A stretch of 64,000 nt of DNA from Myxococcales bacterium (GCA_012517325.1 JAAYVF010000058.1:1-64000), one strand, 5' to 3'; positions 8,781 to 20,084 are shown, counted from the first letter of the stretch. Notes: generated by a model not told the origin, from the sequence alone. Made by a program: numbers and translations.

Positions 8781-9425
8781 ATGTTCATTACGTTCGAAGG
8801 GCCCGAAGGTTCCGGCAAATCGACGCAAATCGTGCTCGCTCAGCAGTATCTGGAGGCTGGCGGCCGGCGCGTCGTGCGCACCCGCGAACCGGGCGGGACG
8901 CCCATCGCCGACCGCATCCGCGGCATTTTGCTGGCGGCGGAAAACGCGTCGCTGACGCCGAAGGCCGAGTTGTTCTTGTATTTCGCGGCGCGCGCCCAAC
9001 ACGTGGCCGAGGTCATTCGGCCCGCCCTGGAATCCGGAGCCGTGGTATTGTGCGACCGCTTCGCCGATTCGACCTGGGCCTACCAGGGTTACGCGCGGGG
9101 GTTGGGCACGGAGCTGGTCGAGCAGATGAACGCGCTGGCCACCGGCGGCCTGACGCCCGATTGCACCCTGTTGTTCGACCTGCCGGTCGAAATCGGCCTG
9201 ACGCGGGCGCAGGCGCGGGCGGACGGCAAGCCCGGCGAGTTGCGCGAGGACCGTTTCGAACGCGAGGAACTGGATTTTCACCGGCGGCTGCGCGCCGGTT
9301 TTCTGGAATTGGCGCGGCGGTATCCCGCGCGGTTCCGCGTGCTGGACGCCGCGGCCGGGATCGACGAGGTCTGGCGGCGGACCCGGGCGATTTTAGATGA
9401 ATTTTTACCGGGCGAGGTGAAATGA
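8781..9425 (+). CDS. tmk: Thymidylate kinase
   Basis: 214 residues, standard length. It phosphorylates dTMP to dTDP. The P-loop GPEGSGKST is at residues 7-15, the TREPGGT motif follows near residue 34, the DRF motif (VLCDRFADSTWAYQG) binds nucleotide, and a LID segment rich in Arg (REDRFEREELDFHRR) is present. AAGG precedes the start. Its stop overlaps the start of holB by four bases (ATGA), the usual tmk-holB coupling, so both belong to the DNA replication operon that continues to 13844. Confidence 0.97.
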   Translation: MFITFEGPEGSGKSTQIVLAQQYLEAGGRRVVRTREPGGTPIADRIRGILLAAENASLTPKAELFLYFAARAQHVAEVIRPALESGAVVLCDRFADSTWAYQGYARGLGTELVEQMNALATGGLTPDCTLLFDLPVEIGLTRAQARADGKPGELREDRFEREELDFHRRLRAGFLELARRYPARFRVLDAAAGIDEVWRRTRAILDEFLPGEVK

Positions 9426-10444
9426 GCGGCTTCGGCGACATCATCGGGCATCGCCGGACGATCGGGGTTCTGCGCAACGCCATGCGGCAGGGCAAGGTGG
9501 CCCATGCCTACCTGTTCGCCGGCCCGCCGGGCATCGGCAAGTATACCGTCGCCCGGACCTTCGCCGCCGCCCTCAACTGCCAGACGCTGCCCGACGATGC
9601 CTGCGGCGTCTGTCCCAGTTGCCGCAAATTCGCGGCGGGCAACCATCCGGATTTCGTCGCGGTGACCCGGCGTGACGACAAGACGGTCATTGTCATCGAG
9701 CAGATTCGCGAGGTCATTCACTCCGCGCAGTACGCGCCGTTCGAGGGCAAGTTCAAGGTCTACCTGATCGACGGCGCGGAACAGCTGAACACCGAAGCCG
9801 CGAACGCGCTGCTCAAGACGCTGGAAGAACCGAACGCGCGGACGGTCTTCGTGCTGGTGACGCCGGCCTCGCATTTGCTGTTGCCGACGGTGGTGAGCCG
9901 TTGCCAGACGTTGCGCTTCGGTTTGCTGGAGGATTCGCAAATCCGCGCCTGGCTGGATCAACAGGGCGAATGGCCGCCGGAGGACGCCGCCCTGCTGGCG
10001 CGGCTGGCCGAAGGCAGCATCGGCCGGGCGACGGCCCTGGACCTGGATTTTATCCGGGGTCCGCGTTTATCATTGTTTCAGGACCTGGCGGCCGCGGCGC
10101 CCGACGATGCCGCGGCGGCGGTGCTGTTGGGCGATCGGCTGTCCGCAGCGGCGCCGGACCTGCGCGACGGCCTCGAGCTGCTCGCCGGTTTCGTGCGCGA
10201 CGCGCTGATCTGGCGGATTTCGGGCGACGCGGAACGGGTGCGCAACCGCGACGCGCTGGAGGCGATCCAACGCTACGCCGCGCGGCTGCCGCTCGCGGCG
10301 CTGGGTGCTAAAATCCGGTCGCTGGTGCAGGCGCGCCGGCTGATCGAACGCAACGTGAATAAGTCGGCGATCGTCGGCGGGTTGTGCCTCGACCTGATCG
10401 CGACCGCGCCGACTTCGTTCGCCGAGGGGAGATTGCCCCGATGA
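9422..10444 (+). CDS. holB: DNA polymerase III subunit delta prime
   Basis: 340 residues; clamp-loader subunit. The Walker A motif GPPGIGK is at residues 34-40, and the zinc-binding cysteines of the clamp-loader family are Cys53, Cys61, Cys64 and Cys67. LNTEAANALLKTLEEP and the arginine-finger-region motif VVSRCQTLRF are both conserved. GAGGTG precedes the start; the 5' end overlaps tmk and the 3' end overlaps the PSP1 gene (ATGA each), so the three genes are translationally coupled. Confidence 0.95.
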   Translation: MSGFGDIIGHRRTIGVLRNAMRQGKVAHAYLFAGPPGIGKYTVARTFAAALNCQTLPDDACGVCPSCRKFAAGNHPDFVAVTRRDDKTVIVIEQIREVIHSAQYAPFEGKFKVYLIDGAEQLNTEAANALLKTLEEPNARTVFVLVTPASHLLLPTVVSRCQTLRFGLLEDSQIRAWLDQQGEWPPEDAALLARLAEGSIGRATALDLDFIRGPRLSLFQDLAAAAPDDAAAAVLLGDRLSAAAPDLRDGLELLAGFVRDALIWRISGDAERVRNRDALEAIQRYAARLPLAALGAKIRSLVQARRLIERNVNKSAIVGGLCLDLIATAPTSFAEGRLPR

Positions 10445-11310
10445 AAATCATCAATATCCGCTTTCCGGGAAGCCGGCGGCTGTATCCGCATCAGCCCGGC
10501 GAACTGGAAGTCGCCCCCAACGAGATCCTCGTGGCGGAGGGCGAGCGCGGCCCACGGCTGGGCAGCGCGATCGGCGAGCCGCTCGAGATCGAGTGGACCC
10601 TGCCGACGCCGCCGCCGGTCATCTCGCGCAAGGCCCGCGACGAGGATCTGCACAAGGCGCAGGAATTCCGGGCGCGCGAACCCGAGGCTTGCCAGGTCTG
10701 CCGGGCCGCCATCGGCGAGCACAACCTGCCGATGAAGCTGGTCAAGGCGGAATACATTTTCGACGGCTCGAAGGTGATCTTCTATTTCACCTCCGAGGGC
10801 CGCGTCGATTTTCGCGAACTGGTCCGCAAACTCGCGCAGCGCCTGCGCACCCGCATCGAGATGTACCAGATCGGCGTGCGCGACGAGGCCAAGCTGCTGG
10901 GCGGCCTGGGCGTCTGCGGGCGCTCGTTCTGCTGTTCCTCCTGGCTGTCGAACTTCGCCCCGGTGTCGATCCGCATGGCGAAGGATCAGGGGCTGTCGCT
11001 CAACCCGGCGAAAGTCTCCGGCGGCTGCGGGCGGCTCTTGTGCTGCCTGGCCTACGAGCACGAGGTTTACGCCGCCTACCGCGAGGGCATGCCGAAGATC
11101 GGCAAGCGCGCCGTCACGCCCAAGGGCATCGGACGCGTTTCGCGTTACGACATTTTCACCGACCGGGTGTTCGTCATTTTCGAGGAAGGCCGCGAGGAAG
11201 GGTTCAAACGCGAGGAAGTGCAGCGGTTGTCGCCGAACGCCGAGCAAGCCGGACCGGCCGAGCCCGAACCGGCCGACAACGCGGACGCGGAGTTGGAAGG
11301 CAATGAGTGA
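10441..11310 (+). CDS. PSP1 domain protein (RicT/YaaT-like)
   Basis: 289 residues from the ATG at 10441, which overlaps the holB stop. The PSP1 domain is recognised from VKAEYIFDGSKVIFYFTSEGRVDFRELV and the cysteine-rich segments CGRSFCCSSWL and GGCGRLLCCLAYE. In Bacillus the homologue RicT (YaaT) sits in a complex holding iron-sulfur clusters and affects RNA maturation and development; the location after tmk-holB is conserved in many bacteria. An acidic Pro/Glu/Asn tail follows the domain. The role in this organism is inferred from family only. Confidence 0.9.
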   Translation: MKIINIRFPGSRRLYPHQPGELEVAPNEILVAEGERGPRLGSAIGEPLEIEWTLPTPPPVISRKARDEDLHKAQEFRAREPEACQVCRAAIGEHNLPMKLVKAEYIFDGSKVIFYFTSEGRVDFRELVRKLAQRLRTRIEMYQIGVRDEAKLLGGLGVCGRSFCCSSWLSNFAPVSIRMAKDQGLSLNPAKVSGGCGRLLCCLAYEHEVYAAYREGMPKIGKRAVTPKGIGRVSRYDIFTDRVFVIFEEGREEGFKREEVQRLSPNAEQAGPAEPEPADNADAELEGNE

Positions 11311-12199
11311 ACCGACGCCGGTAAACGGTTTCGGGCGCGACATTTTTCAGAGCATGCGCCCGCGCCATTGGGCGAAGAACGTCCTCGTTTTCGTGCCGCT
11401 GGTGTTTGCGCAACACGCCGGCGAGTTGCTGCCGCTCTTCAAGGCCACGGCGGCCTTCGTCCTGTTTTGCGGCTTGTCCGGCGCCGGCTATCTGCTCAAC
11501 GACTACGTCGATCGCGAGGGCGACCGCCTGCACAAGATCAAGGCCACGCGGCCGGTGGCGTCCGGGCGGCTGCCGATCGGCAAGGCGCTGCAAAGCAGCG
11601 TGCTGTTGTATCTGGTCTGCCTCGTCGCCTCTTTCCTGCTGAACGTCCACTTCGGTTACGTCGCGCTGGTGTACGCGGCGATCGGCATCGCCTACAGCCT
11701 GATGCTGAAGAACCTGGTGATCGTCGACCTGTTCATGGTGGCGGCGGGTTACGTGCTGCGCGTCGTGGCCGGCGCGGTGGTCATTCCGGTGACGATCTCG
11801 AGTTGGCTGCTGATCTGCGCCATGTTGCTGTCGCTGTTCATCGCCTTGTCCAAGCGCAGCATCGAACTGCGACTGCTGCAGGGCGACGCGGTCCATCACC
11901 GCAAGACCCTGGCCGAGTACAACCCCTACCTGCTCGACCAGATGACCGCGGTCATCACCAGCGCGTTGCTGGTGGCCTACACGCTTTACACGCGTTCGCC
12001 AGGCACCCTCGAAAAATTCCACACCGGCGGGCTGGTCTACACGGTGCCGTTCGTGCTTTACGGCATCTTCCGCTACCTGTACCTGATTCACGTCAAGGAA
12101 GGCTACCACACGCTCGAACGCGTCCTGGTGACCGACAAGCCGATGATCGTCAACCTGATCCTCTATCTCCTCGTGGTGGGCATCGTATTGTATGTCTGA
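11303..12199 (+). CDS. UbiA-family prenyltransferase, decaprenyl-phosphate phosphoribosyltransferase-like
   Basis: 298 residues with about nine membrane helices. The prenyl-diphosphate/Mg-binding motif NDxxDxxxD is Asn66-Asp67-Asp70-Asp74, and a second Asp-containing region (YSLMLKNLVIVDLFMVAAG) follows. The opening SMRPRHWAKNVLVFVPL and ATRPVASGRLP match the decaprenyl-phosphate 5-phosphoribosyltransferase branch rather than menaquinone or haem enzymes. That branch attaches phosphoribose to a polyprenyl phosphate, giving a sugar donor for cell-surface glycans. It overlaps the PSP1 gene and the next glycosyltransferase by 8 bases each, supporting a shared glycolipid pathway. Confidence 0.85.
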   Translation: MSEPTPVNGFGRDIFQSMRPRHWAKNVLVFVPLVFAQHAGELLPLFKATAAFVLFCGLSGAGYLLNDYVDREGDRLHKIKATRPVASGRLPIGKALQSSVLLYLVCLVASFLLNVHFGYVALVYAAIGIAYSLMLKNLVIVDLFMVAAGYVLRVVAGAVVIPVTISSWLLICAMLLSLFIALSKRSIELRLLQGDAVHHRKTLAEYNPYLLDQMTAVITSALLVAYTLYTRSPGTLEKFHTGGLVYTVPFVLYGIFRYLYLIHVKEGYHTLERVLVTDKPMIVNLILYLLVVGIVLYV

Positions 12200-13844
12200 C
12201 GCGCGCGCCACGACCGTCGCCGCGCCGCCGATTTCCACCGTCGATCCCGCGTCCGCACCGAGCCGGATTCACGCCCTTTTGCTCGCGGCGTTGCTCGCCT
12301 TCGTCGCCGCCGCGCATTTCGCCTGGCTGACCGCCGACGGTTCGTTCGCCGGGTTCAACGAACTGGCCTTTTTGGAATGGCAACTGAAATTCAATCAGGC
12401 CCTGCTGAGCGCCCCGGCGGCGGAATGGCTGTCCTGGCATCATCTGCGGCCGGCCGGTTTTTTTCTCGTCGGCAGCCTGTTTCAGTGGATCGGCGGCGGG
12501 TCGATTTTATCGCTGCGTTGCCTGAGCGCGTTTTTCCACCTGCTGTGGATCGGGCTCGTTTACGCGGCCGGGAAGCGTTGGCATTCGCCGACGACGGGAT
12601 TGGCCGCGGCGTTCGTCGCCGGTCTGTCGCCGCTCGGCACGATCATGGCGCATCAGTACGCGCCGTTTTTGTTGGAGGCGGCGCTGACGACGCTGGCGGC
12701 CTACACCGCGCTGGCCGACGGCAGGCGGCATCCCGGGCGCTGGATCGCGATCAACGGATTGGCCTTCGGCGCGGCCCTGTGGATCGAGCGGTTCACGCCT
12801 TTCCTCTACCTCACGGCGATTTCGCTTTCTGTGTTGATTCTGTGGCGCGAGCCGCGCGACCGGTTGCCGTGGCGCGGCATCGTCCGGTCGCTGGCGGCGG
12901 TATGGCTGATCGCGCTGGCGATCGCTGGGCCAAGCCTCGTCGGCTGGGCGCGGGAAAACTGGTCTTACGGGCAAGCCTTGTTTCATCAAGCGGACATCCC
13001 CGGTCGCGAATCGCTGTACTACCTTCGCTATCTCGTGCCGCACCTGACCGGCGCCGCCGCGCTGCCGCTGCTGATCGCGGGCGCGGTCGTCTTGGCGCTG
13101 CGGGATCGGCGCCGCGCCTGGCTGATTCTGCTTTGGCTCGGGCTGCCGCTCGCCGTTCTGTCGGCCGCCGCCTCGAAAAACATGGTTTATACCCTGTCGC
13201 TGACCACGCCGCTGGCATTGCTGGCCGGTCGCGGTTTGAGCGCCGTGCCTGGCCGTGGCCGGCGCGCCGTGATCGGCGGGGCGCTGCTGCTGGTCCACCT
13301 CGCGACCTGGGCCTGGGTCGTCGATTCGCACGGGGCGCTGGCCGCCGAGTTGCGACCGCTGGCCGAGGGCGACCGCTGGTGGCGTCCTTACATTCCGAAA
13401 AGCGAACCGAAGGCGTATTTTTCCGCGGCTCCCCTCCTGGCGGCGTTGGCCGGCGTCGCGGCCGAACCGCAAGACGTTTGGATCGCGCCGACCGCCGCCT
13501 GGCCGCCCGACGATGATCTGCCGCCGGTCGACTGGGCCGTCGTGTCGATGCTGACGGCGGCTTGGAACCGCGTGCCCGGGCGGTATCTGTTGGTCGGTGA
13601 AAAATTCTTCGCCGGCGCGGCATTCTCGCGGCCGGGAGAAGTCAACCTGGTTCGCCTGCCGGCGGCGGCGGCGCGGGCCTTGCCGCTGCTGGAGGAGTGC
13701 GGGCCCTATCGGTTCGTATTGGTCGAGAACGACGAATGGTCAACCCGGCTGGCGACGGCGCTGGGCGGCTATCGGCTGGAACGGACGCGCGGTTTTTACG
13801 CGGGTTTGTTGCCCGTCACTCTGTGGACGGCGTCTCCGCAATAA
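12192..13844 (+). CDS. Multi-pass membrane glycosyltransferase (GT39/ArnT-like)
   Basis: 550 residues with about ten hydrophobic helices and a soluble C-terminal part. The layout, with an early acidic loop (FAGFNELAFLEWQ), a helix with HHLRPAGFFLVG and AAAFVAGLSPLGTIMAHQYAPFLLEA, matches the GT-C fold of ArnT/PMT proteins, which use polyprenyl-phosphate sugars on the outer face of the inner membrane. It is the last gene of the tmk operon and directly follows the phosphoribosyl-polyprenol synthase-like gene, a likely donor supplier. Its 3' end overlaps the convergent M23 gene by 29 bases. Confidence 0.75.
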   Translation: MSDARATTVAAPPISTVDPASAPSRIHALLLAALLAFVAAAHFAWLTADGSFAGFNELAFLEWQLKFNQALLSAPAAEWLSWHHLRPAGFFLVGSLFQWIGGGSILSLRCLSAFFHLLWIGLVYAAGKRWHSPTTGLAAAFVAGLSPLGTIMAHQYAPFLLEAALTTLAAYTALADGRRHPGRWIAINGLAFGAALWIERFTPFLYLTAISLSVLILWREPRDRLPWRGIVRSLAAVWLIALAIAGPSLVGWARENWSYGQALFHQADIPGRESLYYLRYLVPHLTGAAALPLLIAGAVVLALRDRRRAWLILLWLGLPLAVLSAAASKNMVYTLSLTTPLALLAGRGLSAVPGRGRRAVIGGALLLVHLATWAWVVDSHGALAAELRPLAEGDRWWRPYIPKSEPKAYFSAAPLLAALAGVAAEPQDVWIAPTAAWPPDDDLPPVDWAVVSMLTAAWNRVPGRYLLVGEKFFAGAAFSRPGEVNLVRLPAAAARALPLLEECGPYRFVLVENDEWSTRLATALGGYRLERTRGFYAGLLPVTLWTASPQ

Positions 13845-15090
13845 CCTCGGGAACGGCGATCGCCTCCAATTGCGGCTTCAGTTTTTCGATGGTCGCGGCG
13901 AACGCCGGCCGGTATTGCTCCGGCAATTTTTTCAGCGGCGAGGCGATCATCCGCATTTTCAGCGGGTTGACGTAACGGCCGCCCTGCTGAATGCGGAAAT
14001 CCAGATGCGGCCCGGTGGACCGGCCCGTGGAGCCGACGCGGCCGATCAGCTGGCGCTGGCGGACGTGCTGGCCGGTGCGCACGGCGATGCGCGACAAGTG
14101 CATGTACATCGTGACGTACCCGCCGTCGTGCGCCAGCTTGATCAGGTTGCCGGCCGCGCCCGCGTGTCCCGCCGACAGCACCTTGCCGTCGGCGACCGCC
14201 CAGACCGGCGTGCCGACCGCCGCGCCGTAATCGACGCCGCTGTGCATCATGCGCCGTCCCAGGACCGGATGCAGGCGCATGCCGAAACGGCTGGTGATGC
14301 GCATCGTATCGAGCGGTGCGACGAGAAAAGTCTTGCGCAACTGCGTGCCGTTTTCGTCGTAGAACCCCGCGAAATCGGGGTCGTCGATCTCCAGCCAATA
14401 GCCGCGCTTGAGGCCCGTGACCTGGCCGTCGTACTCGGCGGCTAGCAGGCGGCCGTAGCCGTAAGGCTCGGCGCCGGGCAACAGCGTCCGCTCGAAGACC
14501 AGCTTGAACGAATCGCCGCGCCGCGGATCGGTATAAAAGTTGATGTCCCACGCAAACAGATTGGAAACCAGTGACGCCAGTTCGTCGGTGTGACCGTGGC
14601 CGATGATTTCCTCGTAGACGCTGGTATAGACGCGCGCGCCGAGGGTTTCGATCCGGGTTGTGGTGGGAACGTCGACCCGCTCGGCGGCGAGGGCGCCCTC
14701 CTTTTCGCGCAGGTGGTAGGTCTGGATGCGGCTGACCTGAAAATCGAAGGCGCGGCAGACGCCGTTTTCGTCAAGCCAGACGGTAAACGGCTGATCGCCG
14801 CGGATGCGTTTAAACGGAAAATCCACCGTTTCCAGGCTTTGGCGGATTTTCTCGAATTGTTCGGGGGAGACGCCGACGCGCGCCAGCGCCGCGGCGAGGC
14901 CTTCGCCGCTTTGGATTTGACCGTCGACCTTCATGCCGGGCGGCGGGGTCGGGGTCGCCGGTTCGACCGGGGTCGGCGCGGGCGCCGGCGGCGGTTTGGG
15001 CGAGGAACAGCCGGCGATCAGACAGGCCAACGCGCATAAGACGGCGAAGAGGCCGAAGAAATTGAGTGAAAATGGGCGACGCCAGAACAT
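13816..15090 (-). CDS. M23 family peptidoglycan endopeptidase lipoprotein (MepM-like)
   Basis: 424 residues from the ATG at 15090 (AAGG upstream). A signal peptide ends LIAGC, followed by a Pro/Ala spacer. A middle region resembles the LysM-like/OapA part of MepM proteins. The C-terminal peptidase M23 domain has SRFGMRLHP, the HxxxD zinc motif (MHSGVDYG) and GPHLDFRI. In the last motif the second His of the common HxH is Asp, a variant I have seen in other M23 proteins; activity therefore needs testing. It would cleave peptide cross-links during envelope growth. Confidence 0.88.
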   Translation of the reverse strand: MFWRRPFSLNFFGLFAVLCALACLIAGCSSPKPPPAPAPTPVEPATPTPPPGMKVDGQIQSGEGLAAALARVGVSPEQFEKIRQSLETVDFPFKRIRGDQPFTVWLDENGVCRAFDFQVSRIQTYHLREKEGALAAERVDVPTTTRIETLGARVYTSVYEEIIGHGHTDELASLVSNLFAWDINFYTDPRRGDSFKLVFERTLLPGAEPYGYGRLLAAEYDGQVTGLKRGYWLEIDDPDFAGFYDENGTQLRKTFLVAPLDTMRITSRFGMRLHPVLGRRMMHSGVDYGAAVGTPVWAVADGKVLSAGHAGAAGNLIKLAHDGGYVTMYMHLSRIAVRTGQHVRQRQLIGRVGSTGRSTGPHLDFRIQQGGRYVNPLKMRMIASPLKKLPEQYRPAFAATIEKLKPQLEAIAVPEVIAETPSTE

Positions 15091-15204
15091 TTCGGCGACC
15101 TTAGCGAAAAGCGTCGGGAATGGCAAACAACTTTTTCGCGCGCGGCGGACTTTGCCCCACCGGGCCGGCCGGTAAAGGCGGGGCGAAAGCGCCGATCTTT
15201 CAGC

Positions 15205-15233
15205 TTGACAAGTCCGGATCGGATCGGTAAAAG
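15205..15233 (+). promoter_or_regulatory. Promoter of the tRNA-Leu gene
   Basis: A perfect TTGACA (15205-15210), 17-base spacer and TAAAAG (15228-15233) lie 30 bases before the tRNA. The same hexamer pair with the same spacing occurs at 30955-30983. Confidence 0.6.
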
Positions 15234-15263
15234 ATCAGGCGCATTTGCTGTTTATCAAGTTAT

Positions 15264-15347
15264 GCGGAAGTGGTGGAATTGGTAGACGCGCTGGGTTCAG
15301 GGTCCAGTGACCGTACGGTCATGGGGGTTCAAGTCCCCCCTTCCGCA
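15264..15347 (+). tRNA. tRNA-Leu (anticodon CAG)
   Basis: 84 bases fold into a class II tRNA. The acceptor stem pairs GCGGAAG with CTTCCGC, followed by discriminator A. The anticodon stem CTGGG/TCCAG encloses the loop TTCAGGG with anticodon CAG. The long variable arm forms TGACCG-TAC-GGTCA and the T arm has GGGGGTTCAAGTCCCCC. CCA is not encoded, so it must be added after transcription. The long arm and D-loop GGTAGAC fit leucine; it reads the codon CUG, abundant in this genome. Confidence 0.95.
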
Positions 15348-15360
15348 GCCGATGAATACG

Positions 15361-15400
15361 GCGGGAGATCCCACGACGGGCTCTTCCGCTTTTTCTTTTA
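15361..15400 (+). terminator. Rho-independent terminator after tRNA-Leu
   Basis: An imperfect 12-base stem (GCGGGAGATCCC with GGGCTCTTCCGC, one wobble and one mismatch), 5-base loop, then TTTTTCTTTTA. Confidence 0.75.
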
Positions 15401-15730
15401 ATTCCTCCAATAATGGTCATCCACTTCCTACTTTCGGCCGAATTCTAGATTGACGGCGCGGTTTTCTTGCCGCGGCGGTGCGACCGAATCGTGATCAGTG
15501 GTTGAAAAGTGTTAAAATAATGCCAGCCGGGCCGGAGGTGATTCCCAGGTTTTCGCGTGGGCGCGCGAAAATCGGCCGGGAAAGCGGCCGGAAAGCAAAG
15601 AAGTGGTCGGATTTTCATTGAATTCGCCTGTTTTTCCGCCGGTGGCGATCGAAAAGTAACCCGTGTTTTTTTGTTGTCGGATTCGATAATTATGATTACA
15701 TTCAAGGCGAGTAGAAAAAGGAGTCGCCAC
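15401..15730. other. Intergenic region upstream of lon
   Basis: 330 bases between the tRNA terminator and lon. A TATGAT at 15691-15696 could be a -10 box, but no good -35 partner is seen, and no heat-shock promoter is obvious. No gene is recognised. Confidence 0.35.
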
Positions 15731-18067
<2,337 letters not shown>

Positions 18068-18083
18068 ACGGCCATTAAACGCG

Positions 18084-18125
18084 AACGCCCGATCCTGCTT
18101 TCCGGCGGGTTCGGGCGTTTTTTTT
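18084..18125 (+). terminator. Rho-independent terminator after lon
   Basis: Stem AACGCCCGA/TCGGGCGTT (9 perfect pairs, extendable), followed by a run of eight or more T. Confidence 0.9.
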
Positions 18126-18132
18126 GCGGCGA

Positions 18133-19296
18133 TCAGCGGCCTTTTTTAACCTCGTCCAACAACCGCAACGCCTCGGCGATCGGCAGGCCGGACTGCGCCA
18201 GATCGGCGTATTCGGGTTTTGAATGCACCAGTTTGCCGCGGTAGTAGGCGTGCTTGATCCGCACCTTGCCGAACGGCGCCTCGATCGTTTCCACGCGCCG
18301 CTCGCAAACCGCGCGGGCGGTCGGGTAGTAGCGCAATCCCAGCGTCGTCGAGTGGACGAACACCGTTTCGATCAACTCTTCCAGCTTCGACTGTGGCGCG
18401 AGCACCTCGAGCAGGATGCCGGGCCGGCCGCGCTTCATGACGCAGGGGATCAGCGTCACGTCGAGCGCGCCGTTTTCCTCCAACCGGCGCGCCAACGGCT
18501 CGTAATATTCCGGATTCATGTCGTCGATGTTGGCGGTGATGGTGAAGGTCGTTTCCGCCGTTTCCGGCAAGGTCTGCGCGAGGCCCAGCAGCGCCCGCAC
18601 GACGTTCGGCGGCCCGGCGGCGTCGACGCGCGTTCCCGCGCCGTAACCGACCGCCAGCAGGGTCATGGCGGGCACCGCCGCGAAACCGGCGGCGAGGGTC
18701 GAGATCAGCGCCGCGCCGGTCGGTGTGACGGTTTCGACCTCCAACGGGTAGGCGTAGACGGGCGCGTCGCCGAGCAGCGCCACGGTGGCCGGCGCCGGTA
18801 GGGGAATCGTGCCGTGCGCGCTGTCGGTCTGGCCGCGGCCGAGGGGCAGGGGGCTGGCGATGATCCGTTCGATTTCCAGTTCGTGGATCGCCAGGCAAAA
18901 ACCGACGATGTCGATCAGCGCGTCGACGGCGCCCACTTCGTGAAAGTGCACGTGGTGCGGCGAATGGCCATGAATCGCGGCCTCGGCCTCCGCGAGGCGG
19001 CGAAAGACGCGGCGGGCGTTGTCGCGGACCGGTGCCGGCAGTTCGGCGGCGGCGAGCCGCGCGTCGATTTCGGCCCAGTGCCGGTGCGGTTGTTCGGGCG
19101 GCGCCTCGACCCGCAGCAGCGGCGCCTGGATCGCGCCGCGCATCACGCGGGTGACGGTCACCCGGACGCCGGTCAGGCCCAACCGCGCCGCGAGGTCGTC
19201 GAGCCGCCCGGCGTCGAAGCCCAGATCGATCAGGGCGCCGAGCAGCATGTCGCCGGCCGCGCCCGCGAAACAATCGAGGTAAAGCGTTTTTCCCAT
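18133..19296 (-). CDS. larC: Nickel pincer cofactor biosynthesis protein LarC
   Basis: 387 residues from the ATG at 19296. LarC is the CTP-dependent nickel insertase (cyclometallase) that completes the nickel-pincer nucleotide of lactate racemase and related enzymes. Family motifs: YLDCFAGAAGDMLLGALIDLG at the start, HFHEVGAVDALIDIVG, SPLPLGRG, and the C-terminal NIDDMNPEYYEPL and KRGRPGILLEVL. In Lactobacillus the gene is read through a frameshift; here it is one continuous frame. It starts 5 bases after larB. Confidence 0.93.
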   Translation of the reverse strand: MGKTLYLDCFAGAAGDMLLGALIDLGFDAGRLDDLAARLGLTGVRVTVTRVMRGAIQAPLLRVEAPPEQPHRHWAEIDARLAAAELPAPVRDNARRVFRRLAEAEAAIHGHSPHHVHFHEVGAVDALIDIVGFCLAIHELEIERIIASPLPLGRGQTDSAHGTIPLPAPATVALLGDAPVYAYPLEVETVTPTGAALISTLAAGFAAVPAMTLLAVGYGAGTRVDAAGPPNVVRALLGLAQTLPETAETTFTITANIDDMNPEYYEPLARRLEENGALDVTLIPCVMKRGRPGILLEVLAPQSKLEELIETVFVHSTTLGLRYYPTARAVCERRVETIEAPFGKVRIKHAYYRGKLVHSKPEYADLAQSGLPIAEALRLLDEVKKGR

Positions 19297-19301
19297 GGCT
19301 T

Positions 19302-20063
19302 TCACAATCCCAGGCGATTGATGCGCGTGGCCGCGCAGGCCGCGCCGAAACCGTTGTCGATGTTCACCACCAGTGTGCCGCTGGCGCAGGAATTGAGCAT
19401 GCCCAGGAGCGCCGCCAGGCCGTTGAAGCTGGCGCCGTAGCCGACGCTGGTCGGCACGGCGATCAACGGCTTGTCGGTCAGGCCGCCCACGACGCTCGGC
19501 AGCGCGCCTTCCATTCCCGCGACGACGACGAGCACCGCCGCTTGGCGGATGATTTCCACGTTGTTCAGCAGGCGGTGCAGGCCGGCCACGCCGACGTCGT
19601 ACAACCGCGCCACCTCGTTGCCCATGATCTCGGCGGAAAGCACCGCTTCCTCGGCCACGGGCAGGTCGGCGGTGCCGGCGGTGACGACCAGCACGGCGCC
19701 GTGCCCGCGCCGGTCGATCGGCCGTTGCAACAGGCGCAGGCAACGGCTCGTTTCGTCGTAAAGCGCCGCGGGAAAACGCGAGGCGACGGCGTCGGCCTGC
19801 CGGGCGTTGGCGCGGGTGATCAGCACGTTGTTTTGTTTTTGCGCCAGGCGTTCGACGATCGCGACCACCTGATCCGGCGTCTTGCCCTGGGCCAGCACCA
19901 CTTCCGGAAAACCGTTGCGCAAGCCGCGGTGGTGATCGAGTTTGGCGAATTCCAGATCCTCGTACGGCAGATCCTTCAGATCGGCCAGCGCGGCGTCCAC
20001 GCCGATTTCGCCGGCGGCGAGCCGCGCGAGGATCTCGCGGATCCATTGATCATAAGCGCTCAT
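19302..20063 (-). CDS. larB: Nickel pincer cofactor biosynthesis protein LarB
   Basis: 253 residues. LarB carboxylates and hydrolyses nicotinic acid adenine dinucleotide in the first step of nickel-pincer cofactor synthesis. The C-terminal half is AIR-carboxylase (PurE)-like, with NSCASGTLVVNIDNGFGAA; Cys226 corresponds to the catalytic cysteine of the family. GTADLPVAEEA and GMEGALPSVVGGL are also characteristic. AAAGGACC precedes the start. The sulfur transferase LarE and any LarA-type racemase are not in this window. Confidence 0.94.
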   Translation of the reverse strand: MSAYDQWIREILARLAAGEIGVDAALADLKDLPYEDLEFAKLDHHRGLRNGFPEVVLAQGKTPDQVVAIVERLAQKQNNVLITRANARQADAVASRFPAALYDETSRCLRLLQRPIDRRGHGAVLVVTAGTADLPVAEEAVLSAEIMGNEVARLYDVGVAGLHRLLNNVEIIRQAAVLVVVAGMEGALPSVVGGLTDKPLIAVPTSVGYGASFNGLAALLGMLNSCASGTLVVNIDNGFGAACAATRINRLGL

Positions 20064-20084
20064 CGATCGGTCCTTTCTTCCCCG

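Noticed and set aside
7269-9281. A long minus-strand open frame opposite the hybrid kinase and tmk
   Set aside because: It spans two clearly real plus-strand genes, has no recognisable domain and is Gln/Arg/Ala-rich as expected from the complement of GC-rich codons.
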